Shown here one piece after another: positions 1 to 10,871 of a stretch of 64,000 bases of DNA. Source of the DNA: Nemertoderma westbladi (Eukaryota > Xenacoelomorpha > Nemertodermatida > Nemertodermatidae); NCBI GenBank assembly GCA_032718475.1, contig JAUCBJ010009136.1:124001-188000 (forward strand), written 5' to 3'. A model generated the notes under the pieces. It was not told the origin of the DNA. It saw only the letters and a list, made by a program, of their open reading frames with translations, and made no database searches. The position numbers were made by a program, and so were the translations under genes. Each line of letters starts with the position of its first letter. Position 1 is the stretch's first letter.

Positions 1-137
1 TATATAATTGTATTTAGTAATACATAAATTTAATTTGGCGAATGACAACGAGTTATTTTAATAGATGGAGATTTAAACAGCAAATATTTTAGTAGACGAA
101 TTTGTAATATAATTAAATTAAAGGGTTAAAGTTTAAA
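1..137. other. AT-rich flank, no gene seen
   Basis: AT-rich sequence without a convincing reading frame or repeat. It leads directly into the 49-bp tandem array. Confidence 0.5.
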
Positions 138-826
138 ACATGGCCCCGTGCCTGGGTATTGTTCATGTAACCTCAAAGAGAGAAAAAAAGAAAACGTGGC
201 CCCGCGCCCGGGTAATATTCTTGTAACCTCAAAGAGAGGAAAACGTGGCCCCGCGCCCGGGTAATGTTCATGTAACCTCAAAGAGAGGAAAACGTGGCCC
301 CGCGCCCGGGTAATATTCTTGTAACCTCAAAGAGAGGAAAACGTGTCCCCGCGCCTGGGTATTATACATGTAACTGCAAAGAGAGGAAAACGTGGCCCCG
401 CGCCCGGGTATTATACATGTAACCTCAAAGAGAGGAAAACATGGCCCCGTGCCCGGGTATTGTTCATGTAACCTCAAAGAGAGGAAAACGTGGCCCCGCG
501 CCCGGGTATTGTTCAAGTAACCTCAAAGAGAGGAAAACGTGGCCCCGCGCCCGGGTAATGTTCGTTTAACCTCAAAGAGAGGAAAACGTGGCCCCGCGCC
601 CGGGTATTATACATGTAACCTCAAAGAGAGGAAAACATGGCCCCGTGCCCGGGTATTGTTCATGTAACCTCAAAGAGAGGAAAACGTGGCCCCGCGCCCG
701 GGTATTATACATGTAACCTCAAAGAGAGGAAAACGTGCCCCGCGCCCGGGTATTATTCATGTAACCCCAAAGAGAGGACAAAATGTGGCCCCGCGCCCGG
801 GTATTATTCATGTAGCCCCAAGGAAA
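138..826. repeat. 49-bp tandem array, about 14 copies
   Basis: Units of 49 bp, each with a GC-rich core (GGCCCCGCGCCCGGGTA) followed by TGTAACCTCAAAGAGAGG and an A-rich stretch. Copies differ by a few substitutions, and the last copies drift into A-rich sequence at 826-858. A degenerate core recurs at 859-876, right at the 3' end of the minus-strand LINE that follows. The short open frames in this stretch are products of the repeat, not genes. Confidence 0.9.
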
Positions 827-858
827 GAAAAAAATAAAAAAAAAATAAAAATAAAAAT

Positions 859-2781
859 GTGGCCCGCGCCCGGGTGGACAGCCAATAGCCCTGATTGATA
901 TTGTTAGTCTGGAAACTGACCAGGATTAAATAAGAGATCTTTCTTTATCACTTTTAAAAAAATATGTTTACTTTTAATTTCCCTATATGAATTGGCCAGA
1001 GCATTCCACAGGCGGGGTCCTTGGAATGAAAGAGATTGTTCTGCAACACGTAGCCTAATGTGAGGAGGATGAAATAAGCCAGATGCCGAAAAGCGAGTAT
1101 TGTATGAATGGATTGAAGACGCTCTATGAAATAGAGGCTCAAGGGGAGTTGGGATGTTGTTATGTACATCAAACATAATATTATAGACTTGATATTTATA
1201 TAATTGATCTAAAGGGAGTATATTAAGTTGTTGATAGATAGGGAGTGAAGATGATTGCCAATGGCTGAAGGTGATTACTCGAAGTGCTTTGTTAATTTTG
1301 ATTCTAAGTGGTTTTAAAATCGACGGAGATGTACTTCCCCACACGACAATGGCGTATTGTATATAGGGATAAATAAGAGCGAAAAATAGGGTACGGAGAA
1401 TATAAAGTGGAAAAATGTGACGAAGCCTATAAAATATACCTGCAGATTTGGAAATCTTTTTTAATATGAAAGATATGTGTTCTTTAAAATTTAGTTTACT
1501 GTCAATCAGAACACCCAAGTACTTAGTATATGCGACCTGGGAAATTACAGAATCTTTAATTTTTACCTTAGGTAGTGTATCTTGACAGAGCGATGAGTTT
1601 GTAAACAGGGTGTACTCGGTTTTTTTAAGGTTCAATGAGAGCTTATTATCCTCCAGCCAGTCAACAATATCGGTTATATCATGATTTACGGAGTTAATTA
1701 ATGATGGTAAATTATTTAGAGATTTTATTAAACTAGTGTCATCAGCAAATAGTGTTGTCATAAAATGTGAGGCATTTGGAAGATCGTTTATATATATAAG
1801 AAATAAGATAGGTCCAAGGATGGATCCTTGGGGAATACCACAGATTACCGGTAGGGGCGTCGAGTTACATCTGTCTACAGTAACAAACTGGGTGCGATTG
1901 GCAAGATAATCAGAAAATAGTTGCAATGGCATACCCCTGATTCCGTAACTGCTGAGTTTTTTGACGAGTATGCTATGATCCAGCGTATCAAACGCTTTTT
2001 TAAGATCTATAAAAATTGTGCAAGTTGACATTTTATTATCTAGAAAATCGCGCAATTTTTCGACAATATCAAGAATTGCAAATGAAGTGGTATATTTTTT
2101 CCTAAAGCCGTACTGGCAACTGTTTATTATTAAATATTTGTCCAAATAAGATGACAGCTGTACATATATAATGCGTTCAAACACTTTGCTTAATACCGGT
2201 AACAATGAAATAGGGCGATAGTTGGTTGTGAGACATGGGTCACCAGCTTTATAAACGGGGGTTACTTTTGCTTCTTTGAGAGAATTTGGAAAAAAACCGT
2301 GTTTGATACTCAAATTTATTAATTCGGAAATATGATTACACAATATATGGGCAGCAGTTTTTATTAATTTGGTTGGACATTTGTCATTTGAGGCTGAGGC
2401 ATCATTTAATTCTAATAAATAATATTGTACTTCAACTGGTGTAGTTTTAATAAGTGCAAACGAATTTGATTTGTTGTGCTTAATATGACGTGAGGGACAG
2501 CGAGGCGAGGAAGGGATTGCACTAGAGAGCGCGGGACCTATAGATGTAAAAAATGAATTAAAAGATTCCGCCATAGTAGTAGGGTCTGTAATTATTGAAT
2601 TATTATTATTAATGGACACTGAAAGTTTACGCGGGATGCAATTTTTTGATTGACGGCCCAAGGCACCGTTTATTGTTCGCCATGTTTTCCGCATGTTAAA
2701 TTTATTTTTTAAAAATTGTGATGTATAAAATTCTCGCTCGGCTGTCCTACGTATATTATATATTCGTCTACACGACGTGTC
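859..2781 (-). mobile_element. 5'-truncated CR1-like LINE
   Basis: Minus-strand non-LTR retrotransposon lacking its endonuclease. It consists of the reverse transcriptase frame at 904-2781 and a short 3' tail at 859-903 that ends in the same GC-rich core as the neighbouring 49-bp array. The upstream break is near 2781, where the open frame meets a TAA. No target-site duplication was recognised. Confidence 0.75.
904..2781 (-). CDS. LINE reverse transcriptase, open but 5'-truncated
   Basis: Reverse transcriptase of a non-LTR retrotransposon, which would copy element RNA at the nicked target. The first ATG gives 596 residues from 2694, but the frame is open and coding-like back to 2781, so the ATG is internal and the true N-terminus is lost. 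From the ATG, the fingers/palm motifs come in order: YRPISLLPVLSKVFE near residue 160, FIDLKKAFDTLDHS near 230, GIPQGSILGPILFLIYIND near 290, and the catalytic FADD near 320, followed by LSLNLKKTEY. The C-terminal third has the LRIKINKALRVITFSH and YNTR motifs usual in CR1-like elements. No endonuclease is present. The frame has no internal stop, which suggests a fairly recent insertion. The clade within the CR1 group was not resolved. Confidence 0.85.
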   Translation of the reverse strand, partial: DTSCRRIYNIRRTAEREFYTSQFLKNKFNMRKTWRTINGALGRQSKNCIPRKLSVSINNNNSIITDPTTMAESFNSFFTSIGPALSSAIPSSPRCPSRHIKHNKSNSFALIKTTPVEVQYYLLELNDASASNDKCPTKLIKTAAHILCNHISELINLSIKHGFFPNSLKEAKVTPVYKAGDPCLTTNYRPISLLPVLSKVFERIIYVQLSSYLDKYLIINSCQYGFRKKYTTSFAILDIVEKLRDFLDNKMSTCTIFIDLKKAFDTLDHSILVKKLSSYGIRGMPLQLFSDYLANRTQFVTVDRCNSTPLPVICGIPQGSILGPILFLIYINDLPNASHFMTTLFADDTSLIKSLNNLPSLINSVNHDITDIVDWLEDNKLSLNLKKTEYTLFTNSSLCQDTLPKVKIKDSVISQVAYTKYLGVLIDSKLNFKEHISFILKKISKSAGIFYRLRHIFPLYILRTLFFALIYPYIQYAIVVWGSTSPSILKPLRIKINKALRVITFSHWQSSSLPIYQQLNILPLDQLYKYQVYNIMFDVHNNIPTPLEPLFHRASSIHSYNTRFSASGLFHPPHIRLRVAEQSLSFQGPRLWNALANSYREIKSKHIFLKVIKKDLLFNPGQFPD

Positions 2782-3300
2782 TTAACCCCCCCTTTCGGAG
2801 GTGATATGACTTGTCTCTCCCAGTCTCGCCCCCCACTTGAATGAATCCACAAGTACCGCACCGTATTCCTCTCGGAACTTGTCCCACTCCATCGGCTTGT
2901 GGCACGTGAGTCCCATCAACAGACCCACCGCCACAGCTCCGTATTGTCCTATGTTATCCACCAATCCTAATCCATCAGGTTTCGTGATAGCCATGTAGAC
3001 TACCTGCATGTCCAGAAGATTTGGGGTGCCCGGTCCAATAATCCTCTCTGCATTGCCGCGTATCGCCGATCCAATCTCGATCGTAGTCTTTGACCTTATC
3101 AGCTTCTGTATCGCATCCAGTAGTCGGTTCAACTTTGGCCCGGTCTTCTTACCATAGGTAACAGAAAAATATATCCGTTCACCGCCACTAAATGCAGCAA
3201 TATAGTTATACTCGGCCCTCCTGACTGACCCCTTTCTTGTCCTACCATCATCATCTACTATCTCCACGACATCTGAGACCATATATCCACCCCTCTCCAC
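2782..3300 (-). CDS. Unrecognised 172-residue ORF
   Basis: Open frame of 172 residues with balanced composition and coding-like texture, ending in the TAA at 2782-2784. Its first codon in the open stretch is GTG; the first in-frame ATG is seven codons in (GGYMVSDVV). It has an acidic start (EIVDDDGR), a central basic part (YGKKTGPKLNRLLDAI) and a C-terminal glycine/aliphatic segment (IGQYGAVAVGLLMGL) followed by WDKFREEYGAVLVDSF. I do not recognise the family. It lies in the same frame as the LINE reverse transcriptase downstream, separated by one stop codon, but does not resemble a LINE endonuclease. It could be a fragment of another mobile or virus-derived gene; no function is proposed. Confidence 0.4.
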   Translation of the reverse strand: MERGGYMVSDVVEIVDDDGRTRKGSVRRAEYNYIAAFSGGERIYFSVTYGKKTGPKLNRLLDAIQKLIRSKTTIEIGSAIRGNAERIIGPGTPNLLDMQVVYMAITKPDGLGLVDNIGQYGAVAVGLLMGLTCHKPMEWDKFREEYGAVLVDSFKWGARLGETSHITSERGG

Positions 3301-3667
3301 GGAATACGATAAACTCCTTCATAGTTTCTCCGCCATCACGATTCTCCTCTCTCGCCAGACTGGTGGTGCCTTAGAAAGGCTCAGTAGGGCAAGATATAAC
3401 TAAGTATGGTCTTAATTAGTTTAAATCAGTGATGGCCTACCTCCTATCTGTTCAAACTATGTGTTCACTCCCCAACCCCAACTGACGTGCTATTACATTA
3501 TCCACTACTCAATTATTATGTAAGTAATAAGTAATAATATGTAAGAAGACTAGCTACAATTTTCTTACTCTTGTACTAGCTTCCTACCAGACAACCTTCT
3601 GGCTCGGTAGCAATGTTCTAACTCCGCACTACGGGCTATGCGCTACAGTAGTCTAGTTCTATTCTAC
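3301..3667. other. No gene seen
   Basis: Mixed-composition sequence between the unrecognised ORF and the first piece of the 83-bp array. No open frame, splice-consistent exon or repeat stands out. Confidence 0.4.
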
Positions 3668-3835
3668 CATGCCCACATATCCCCCTCAACTCCTCACGTG
3701 GCGCCCTCAGTGCCCACAAGTTCACGGTACTATGTTCCCTTCAACTATGGTATGCGTACATACCCCCCCCCCCCTCAACTCCACATGGCGCCCTCAGTGC
3801 ACACAAGTTTACGGTACTGTGTACCCTTCTGTTAG
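3668..3835. repeat. 83-bp tandem array, left piece (2 copies)
   Basis: Two copies of a unit of about 83 bp containing CTCAACTCC, GTGGCGCCCTCAG, CACAAGTTTACGGTACTG and TATGGTATGCGTACATAC, with a variable poly-C run. The same unit resumes at 8860, on the other side of the LTR retrotransposon, so the element sits inside this array. Confidence 0.85.
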
Positions 3836-3993
3836 ATATAGTTAGATCATGCAAAAAGGTAAATTAAGTTTATCCTGTATATCGGTAATCCCGTAGTATA
3901 TTAGTCGTACTTATCCTAAGCTAGAATACATTTTGAATTTCCCGCCACCTGCATTTAAATGTTACATAAACATAATAAGGGTAGAACCCACCA
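3836..3993 (-). repeat. 3' LTR
   Basis: A 158-bp direct repeat, near-identical over its length to 8702-8859. On the minus strand it starts TGGTGGGTTC just after the purine tract and ends at ACTATAT. Confidence 0.88.
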
Positions 3994-4034
3994 ACTCCCC
4001 CCTTTAAGATTGAGTTTGTCTAACGAGATCGGAG

Positions 4035-7000
4035 TCAGTATTTTGTAGAGTCATAACGGACGGGCTGGTGTCGAATTCTACTACTCCTATGTAACATGGC
4101 GGTAGGAGGCTCATCTTTCTGGAATACCACAACATCCGTTGCTGGGTTAAGAGTGCATTTATTTTTCTGATTGTTGTTCGGTGGAATTCTATTTTTATGA
4201 TTTTCTTTTAGTATACCCTTTGGGAGTAATCGTGCTGAATACTTCATTTGCAGTTCCTGTTCCAGAATATTACATCGAATATGGCGATGGTTGCGCCACA
4301 GAACACGGCCACTTGGTAAACATATATGGTAATTGCGGCCACTGGCTCCTATAATAGAACCAGTACGATCCAACAGTTTAGTCTTTGCATTCTGAATGTG
4401 AACCGGTGTATGTACAGTTAGGGCCTTTAGTGGACGGTTCTGGATTTGGGGAGGGGGTGTCACCATAGTGTCAAGAGTGTCGAGATGTTTGGTCCACTGA
4501 GATGAAAAATTTGTATGGTGAGAAGGCACACGTGTCCTAGTTTGGCGTCCGAACACAAGCTCAGCGGGAGAAAATCCATTTACCCGTGGCGTATCGCAGT
4601 TCGAGTAAACCTTTATGGAAACTATCAGTTTGTATATCCCCATGATGTGATGCTGTGGCGACCAGGTGTTTGAGTGTTTTAACAGCCGACTCAGCGAGTC
4701 CGTTACTTTGAGGGAAATGAGGGGCAGAGAACGACTGATTGACTCCCCAATCCTGGAGGAATGATCGGAATTCCGCCGAATCGAATTGTGGACCTCCATC
4801 AGTCCGCAGTTTAATGGGAATTCCCAGGTTACTGAAAAGACGGCGAAGTACTGTAGCAACTTTTGCAGAATTAGGGTCATGCCGTCCGAATGCATGGATT
4901 TCAGGCCATTCTGAAAAGCGGTCAATATATGCTAAATAATGTTGACCTGCGTAGCTGAAAAGATCCAAACCAACCTCTGCGAATGGATGTGTAGGTTGAG
5001 GGTCAGAAAGTAAAGGCTCCGGTGGTAAAGATGGTTTACGTTGTTGACATGGCATACATTTCCCAACTTTGTTTATTATGTCCACGGTTAAACCGGGCCA
5101 GAATACAGTTTGATGTGCTCGTCGTTTAGAACGTTCAATCCCCTGATGAGATTGATGTAAAAGTTCTAGAATGTGGCAACATTGAGATTGTGGAATAACA
5201 ATACTGGATAAATACAGGACAAGCCCATCATCAACTGACAAATCATCTCGTAATTTCCAATATGGTTGTAGATCGTGAACTAAGTTCGTCGGCTTTGCTG
5301 GGAATCCATTCTGGATTAGATAGATCAGTTTCTGGTATTCTGGATCCAAAATGGCCGCTTGTTTTATACTTTCTATATTTGGGTCATTGAGGGAAGAATT
5401 TGAGTTGCTGTCGGCTAACGCATTGACAGTGGCATTAATATGGGCACACATGTAAGTGTTGATCTCCTGTTCGGTAGTGACATCATCTGGGGTTGGAACA
5501 TCGTCTGGGGCGAGAAAGCGCATCTGGTATGTAATGGGTTTTACCTTTCTTCCATTCGACATGGAAGGAATAAGATAAGAGTTTTTCCTTGAGACGCCTC
5601 AGCCTCGGATTGTCGATGTTGTCAAGAGTTTTTTCGTTTAGAATTGCTAGAAGCGGTTTGTGATCACTCACAATAATGAAATGTGGAATGCCGAGTAGAT
5701 ATATATGACATTTCTTAACGGCCCAAGCAATGGCAAGTGTTTCGAGTTCGATGACTGCGTATCGTGACTCAGTGTCTGTGAGGAATCGTGATCCACACTG
5801 GATAAGATTAAGGTGCTTTGAGGATGTCGGTTGTAGTAAAACAAAACCGAGTCCTTTCAACCTAGAGGCGTCAGTATGAAGTTCTACTGGAAGATTTGGA
5901 TCGAATGAAGTAAGAATCGGCGGGGAAACTAGAGCCAGTTTAACATCATTGAAGGCATTGGTGTGGTTGGGATCCACTGGAAGACGTTAGCTTTCTTAAG
6001 TAGTGGGCGTAGTGGTGCTGCAGCAGCACTTACCTTACTCGAAAATGAACCAAGCTGGTTCACAATTCCAAAAAATGATCTGAGTTCTGATATGTTTATT
6101 GGAATTGGAAAATTAGATATAGCAGAAATTTTAGTTGGATCTGCCTCTATTCCATTAATACTGACTCTGTATCCAACATAGTCAACAGTGGCTTTGGCAA
6201 ATATGAATTTCTTTGGATTCAATGTGATTTGATGAGTGCGGCACCGCTGTAGAACCTCAATAATTCGTTCTACATGGTTGGGAAAAGAACCAGTGTGGAC
6301 CAACATGTCGTCCACAACTTTCTCGAGGTTGTCAATGTCAATCCCCTGTATAGCAAGATCTCCATGACGACTATATTCATCCCCTGTTGATATCAACCCC
6401 ATAGGAGCCCGCAGGAATTTAAAACGTCCTTGGGGACAGATAAAAGTTGTGAGAAACTGACTGGCAGTGTCGAGGGGAATCTGCCAATAGCCCTTAAGTG
6501 CATCGAGTGTTGAAAAATAACGATCATCTCGATGGATAGAATCAACAGCGTCCTTTGGAGTCCGTAGAGGATGATATGGACGCGCGCAGAAAGAATTGAG
6601 TTTAGTAAGATCTACACATATCCGCACTTCCTCAGGTGAGTGTGATTTTTTGGTGACAACCATCGGATGGCACCACTCGGTAGGGACGTCGCCAACACGT
6701 TCAATTATACCTTTCTCCACCATGGATTCAATTTTGAGCTTGGCCTTCTCTCTAAGAGCAAATGGAACTTGACGAGAAGTGGTTAAAGAGAAAGGAATGT
6801 TGTTTGGTTGAAGATGAATATTCATTGGTTTGCCTTGCATAGGCTTGATATGTTCCACTGTGGAGAAAACATCTGGGAATAGTTCTAAAATTTGGTTACG
6901 TATTGAATCAATGTCTGACTCAGAGGGATTTTCTGGAATTGTGCGTAGCTGATCACAATATTGAATGGAGTGTTCTAATTGGACATTGCAGATTTGTGTG

Positions 7001-8613
7001 GGAAAGTCAGTTGGAATGATTTTGAGATCTCGACAAGTTACCCAACCAAGAAGAAATCCATCAGACTTTCCAATCACGTGTATAGTTGTCACAGAGGTAT
7101 AATTTCCAAGTGTAATAGAGCAGGGAAATTGTCCAAGAACCTTAAGCGAATGATGTCCGAAACTGTTAAGTGGAAGATTGCTGGGTTCCAAGTCAGACAA
7201 TTGGAATCCAAGTTTGTTAAATACAGAATCGGACATTATGTTTGTTGGAGAGCCAGTGTCTGGTAGAGCCTTGATATTATCTACCTGGATTCCTACTGAG
7301 AAATTAAAAGGGTCGAGGGAGACTATAACTTCTGGTGTAGGCTTTTCATCAGAGTTATAAACATGATTTACTGAGGATTCGATGTAACCAACATTGGAAG
7401 ATGGGGTTTTCAAATACGTTTTATCCCATTTCGAACTACAAACTTTGGCCCAATGTCCGGTCTTTTTGCATAGGGAACAGGTTGATTCGTTTGCAGGGCA
7501 AGTGGACATGTCCTTATGTAGGTCATTACCACACCGTAGACATTTCTTCCTTAAATGTTGTGGAATCCCGTCACGGGACTTACTATGATATTGAGGCCGT
7601 GACCTGTCTGGCGAGTTCCTCCGACACTCTTTCTGTGTTTTGTAAGTATTACCTTTTATACGGTTTACTGTAGCTCCTGGGTTGGCGAATTTATGGCCGG
7701 CCTCCTCCCGGCGGCAGAATGCGATGACGTCATCAAGGTGTGGGTATGGACGAATCACCATGAGGCGTCGGCGGATCTCCTCGTCTTGTAGCCCAACACG
7801 TATTCTGTCTGCCAGACTTTGGTCGAAGCAATGGTTGCAAAGTTCGGCATCCTGCCCTAGGTTCCTTAAGGCTAAGAGAAATTGGTCGAAAGTTTCTCCG
7901 GGCGTTTGGATTCGGCGTTCGAAAGCTTCGCGTTCACACCCTAAATCACGTTTTTCTTGGAAATAAGTTGCAATTGCATCGAGTCTGTCATTGATTGATA
8001 TCGCATTTCCCGGTTCGGCGGGTTGGACGTTGATGTGCAACAGAACGTCCTGTACATCTTGGTGTAAAGCGCGACGGAATGCCGCTAGTTGCTCCGGAAC
8101 CGGGAATTCTACAAGATGTACGAGAGTTGCGTAGTCGTCCCAAGTTGTACGCCAACGGCGAAATGCTCCAACCGATGTATTCAGGTTTAAAATCGACGGG
8201 GGGTGAGAGGCAGCTGATCTGGCGAGATCATGACGAGGTAGATGCGGTTGAGTCGGCCTAATGTCGGCAGGAACATTGGGAGGAACGCGATGTATATGCC
8301 CCATTATTTGTAGCATCTCTGCACGTTCAGTGCGACGTCGCTGTTCGTCCTCTGCACGTCGTTGTTCCTCGCGTTGTTCCCGGCATTCTTCCATCTGCAT
8401 AAGGAATTTTGCCAGGTCGGTTTGTTGAGGAGGATCCTCGGCTTCGAACTCGAGGATTCTGTACAGCTGTTTGCGTAAATTAGCTGTCGATGTGCGAGGA
8501 TTAAACTGTAAACCGGCATTTGTACAGTGGATTTTTAATGCGGCTCGGTCAAGTTCATCTATTTCGTCCGCAGTGAGGTCCAAGTAATCCTCTGGGTTAA
8601 TAGCTTCCGCCAT
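4035..8613 (-). pseudogene. Gypsy-type gag-pol polyprotein with three frameshifts
   Basis: Polyprotein starting with an ATG at 8613 (MAEAINPEDY). The first 894-codon block (8613-5929) holds Gag with an SAP-like N-terminal helix pair (LDRAALKIHCTNAG), a CCHC knuckle (CSLCKKTGHWAKVC), an aspartic protease (LPDTGSPTNIMS) and reverse transcriptase with STLDALKGYWQI and the catalytic VVDD. RNase H (ELHTDASRLKGLGF, VIELETLAIAWAVKK) lies in another frame at 5977-5520. The integrase zinc-binding domain and core (VGLDLFSYAG, RTDGGPQFD, SNGLAESAVK) lie in a third at 5562-4600. The integrase C-terminus (FSPAELVFGRQTRTR) continues to 4035. Single-base losses near 5965, 5515 and 4590 explain the breaks. 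Gag and pol share one frame here, without a programmed shift. Confidence 0.88.
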
Positions 8614-8701
8614 TTATTGTATTCGTAATTGAATTAGAAAATAAAATAATTCAAATACAAGTAATTTACTTTACTCGCAGCGCCATGCTGTGATCTTAAT
8701 A

Positions 8702-8859
8702 ATATAGTTAGATCATGCAAAAAGGTAAATTAAGTTTATCCTGTATATCGGTAATCCCGTAGTATATTAGTCGTACTTATCCTAAGCTAGAATACATTTT
8801 GAATTTCCCGCCACCTGCATTTAAATGTTACATAAACATAATAAGGGTAGAACCCACCA
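8702..8859 (-). repeat. 5' LTR
   Basis: The 158-bp counterpart of 3836-3993. On the minus strand it leads into the short leader with the TGGCGC motif and then the Gag start at 8613. Confidence 0.88.
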
Positions 8860-9257
8860 CAGTATGCGTACATACCCCCCTCAACTCCTCATGTGGCGCC
8901 CTCAGCACCCACAAGTTTATGGTACTGTGTACCCTTCTGCTATGGTATGTGTACATACCCCCCCTCAACTCCTCACGTGGCGCCCTCAGTCCCCACAAGT
9001 TTAGGGTACTGTGTACCCTTCTGCTATGGTATGCGTACATACCCCCCCTTATCTCCTCACGTGGCGCCCTCAGTCCCCACAAGTTTAGGGTACTGTGTAC
9101 CCTTCTGCTACGGTATGCGTACATACCCCCCCCCCCCCCTCAACTCCTCACGTGGCGTCCTCAGTGCCCACAAGTTTATGGTACTATGTACCCCACTACT
9201 ACGGTATGCGTACATACCCCCCTCAACTCCTCACGTGGTGCCCTCATTGCCCACAAA
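8860..9257. repeat. 83-bp tandem array, right piece (about 5 copies)
   Basis: Continuation of the array at 3668-3835. Each copy carries GCGTACATAC, a poly-C run of variable length, CTCAACTCCTCACGTGG and CACAAGTTTA...GGTACTGTGTACC. Units vary from about 82 to 91 bp, mostly through the C run. Open frames here are repeat artefacts. Confidence 0.88.
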
Positions 9258-9686
9258 TAGTGCGTATGTAAATTAGGTATGTTGATACATTTTTGTACCC
9301 GTCCGACGTACGTAATTATAACTACCTACACCTATGTATTATGTACATTGGTACGTCTGTACCCATCTGACGTACATAATGCCTACCTACAGCGTACCTT
9401 GGTACTAGTGTTTTACTTATTTTATTTTTATTTTTATTTTGTTTACTGTGTGGGAAGGGCGTCTTACCCTCATTCCCACCTCCCTCAATCCAATATATTG
9501 GACGACTCAACTACCTAAGGGTGATTCCTCCAGCAGGCAACTCTCCCACTGCCCCCCTGTAGTTCCTCTTATTCTCCGCCCCACTCTCCTTATCGATTCC
9601 AAATCTCTTGGATCTGACTTTCCCTTCTCCTCCACCCTAAGATCGTCGATCCATCTCCTCACAGACTCCAAATCGTCCCCTGGCAG
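9258..9686. other. Flank of the BEL/Pao-like remnant
   Basis: Contains short GTACGT/ACGTAC-rich direct repeats (9300-9400), an A/T-rich run (9417-9440) and a pyrimidine-rich stretch. On the minus strand, fragments such as GGGNEGKTPFP may be the degraded 3' end of the retroelement remnant that follows. No intact gene. Confidence 0.35.
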
Positions 9687-10871
9687 CTAAAGGCCACCCT
9701 TCATCTTGTCGTCACTTGGCGGTAGAATGCCGCCCTTCTTGTCATCCTCACTGGTACATGCCACCTCTGCTGGCCTCCCCCTCAATATGTGCGCCGGCGT
9801 TAAAGCCCCCGATGACCCTTGGTCATCCTTCAGTACGCATAATGGCTTACCATTTAATGCCCCTTCGCACTCTGCCAGCCCCGTGTGCAACACGTCTCCT
9901 CTAACTTTCCTGTCTCCTTTGTCACCCTTCGTCATCAGCTCCTCTCCCTTTGGATTAACCTTCTTACATCCTCTCCCTTTCCACCTTGTCTTCTTATTCG
10001 ACCTCCTCTCTATCGGTATGCTTCTTAATTGGACCAGACATCTCTCCGGATGGCTCGCCGTCCACTCTTCTCCATCCTCATACCGATACTCGCCAGGAAC
10101 ATCTATCTTCCATCCCATCGCCTCTAGGTCCTGTGTGTCGAACCCATTCTCCTCCGCCCACTCCCTTGCTGTTACTTGTCATCATGTCTCCTCTACCAAC
10201 GGTACTTCTCCGGATTCGTCCTCCACCCTTTCCATTATACGTGGATCCAGATCCATACCCATCCCCGACTCCTGGTGTCCTTCCCCGGGCTGCTGCTCAT
10301 ATGGGACCTCCCCATCGCCCGTCTTTGACTTCTGCTCGGGCCGTTTCCCATATGGGACCTCCCCATCACCCGTCTTTGACTTCTGCTCGGGCCGTTTCCC
10401 ATATGGGACCTCACCATCATCACCCGTCTTTGACTTCTGCTCGGGCTGCTTCCCATATGGGACCTCCCCATCACCGGTCTTTGGTTTCTGCTCTATGTCC
10501 TCAACGGTACAGGACAGCATGCATCATGATGTTTCGGATACGCCAAACGGTGTCCTCGTCTTAATTGGGCCAGTGAGCGTCCACCCAAATGGCGTGAGAA
10601 TGACCATCGGGTCTCGCTCCCTGTCATCACCGAAAATGGTTTGTAGCCTCTCGTGGGCTGTCGGACAATCCATGCCGACTATGAGAGACACTTTTGGGAC
10701 GTCCAGTTCCGGTACGGAAAAGTCGATGTCGTCTAGGTACAGGTACTGCTCGATCTCGATCTTCGTAGGTCGCCTGGCGTTAATGTTGATCGACTCTATT
10801 ATCTGAATGGGTTTGATGGTAGCCCCATAGTCGCACCCTGGCGTAACTATATTGACTGTGCTAGTGGTCAT
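9687..10871 (-). pseudogene. Degenerate BEL/Pao-like pol remnant
   Basis: Minus-strand frames that look like pieces of an LTR-retroelement Pol. The 10871-10524 block contains DIDFSVPELDVPKVSLIVGM and later FGWTLTGPI, the arrangement seen at the end of the BEL/Pao retropepsin (peptidase A17/DUF1758) region. It ends in a stop at 10521-10523 and the same frame reopens at 10520 into a hydrophilic stretch with four copies of a 17-residue repeat. A further block (10118-9687) contains GALTPAHILRGRP, which resembles the LTPAH-L-GR motif near the end of Pao integrases. Protease and integrase-end pieces sit almost next to each other, so the central RT and RNase H part is missing. The assignment is inferred from motifs only. 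Confidence 0.45.
10285..10485 (-). repeat. 51-bp repeat inside the retroelement remnant
   Basis: Four copies of a 51-bp unit (one lengthened by 3 bp) that encode, on the minus strand, PEQKSKTGDGEVPYGKR and variants. The unit length is a multiple of three, so the frame stays open across the copies. Confidence 0.8.

Larger units (their letters stand above)
3836..8859 (-). mobile_element. Ty3/Gypsy-type LTR retrotransposon, complete but inactive
   Basis: A full-length minus-strand element of 5,024 bp with matching 158-bp LTRs at both ends and gag-protease-RT-RNase H-integrase in Gypsy order. A purine tract (AAAGGGGGGAG on the minus strand, about 3995-4005) adjoins the 3' LTR, as expected for plus-strand priming. 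A TGGCGC-starting primer-binding-like site lies about 15 bp inside the 5' LTR, near 8675-8690. The coding region has three frameshifts. No clean target-site duplication could be defined because the flanks are copies of the 83-bp array. Confidence 0.88.

Noticed and set aside
9706-10806. Plus-strand open frame of 366 codons (Ser/Pro-rich)
   Set aside because: It is the complement of the retroelement remnant; the minus strand has recognisable protease and integrase-end motifs while the plus strand has low-complexity Ser/Pro/Cys only.
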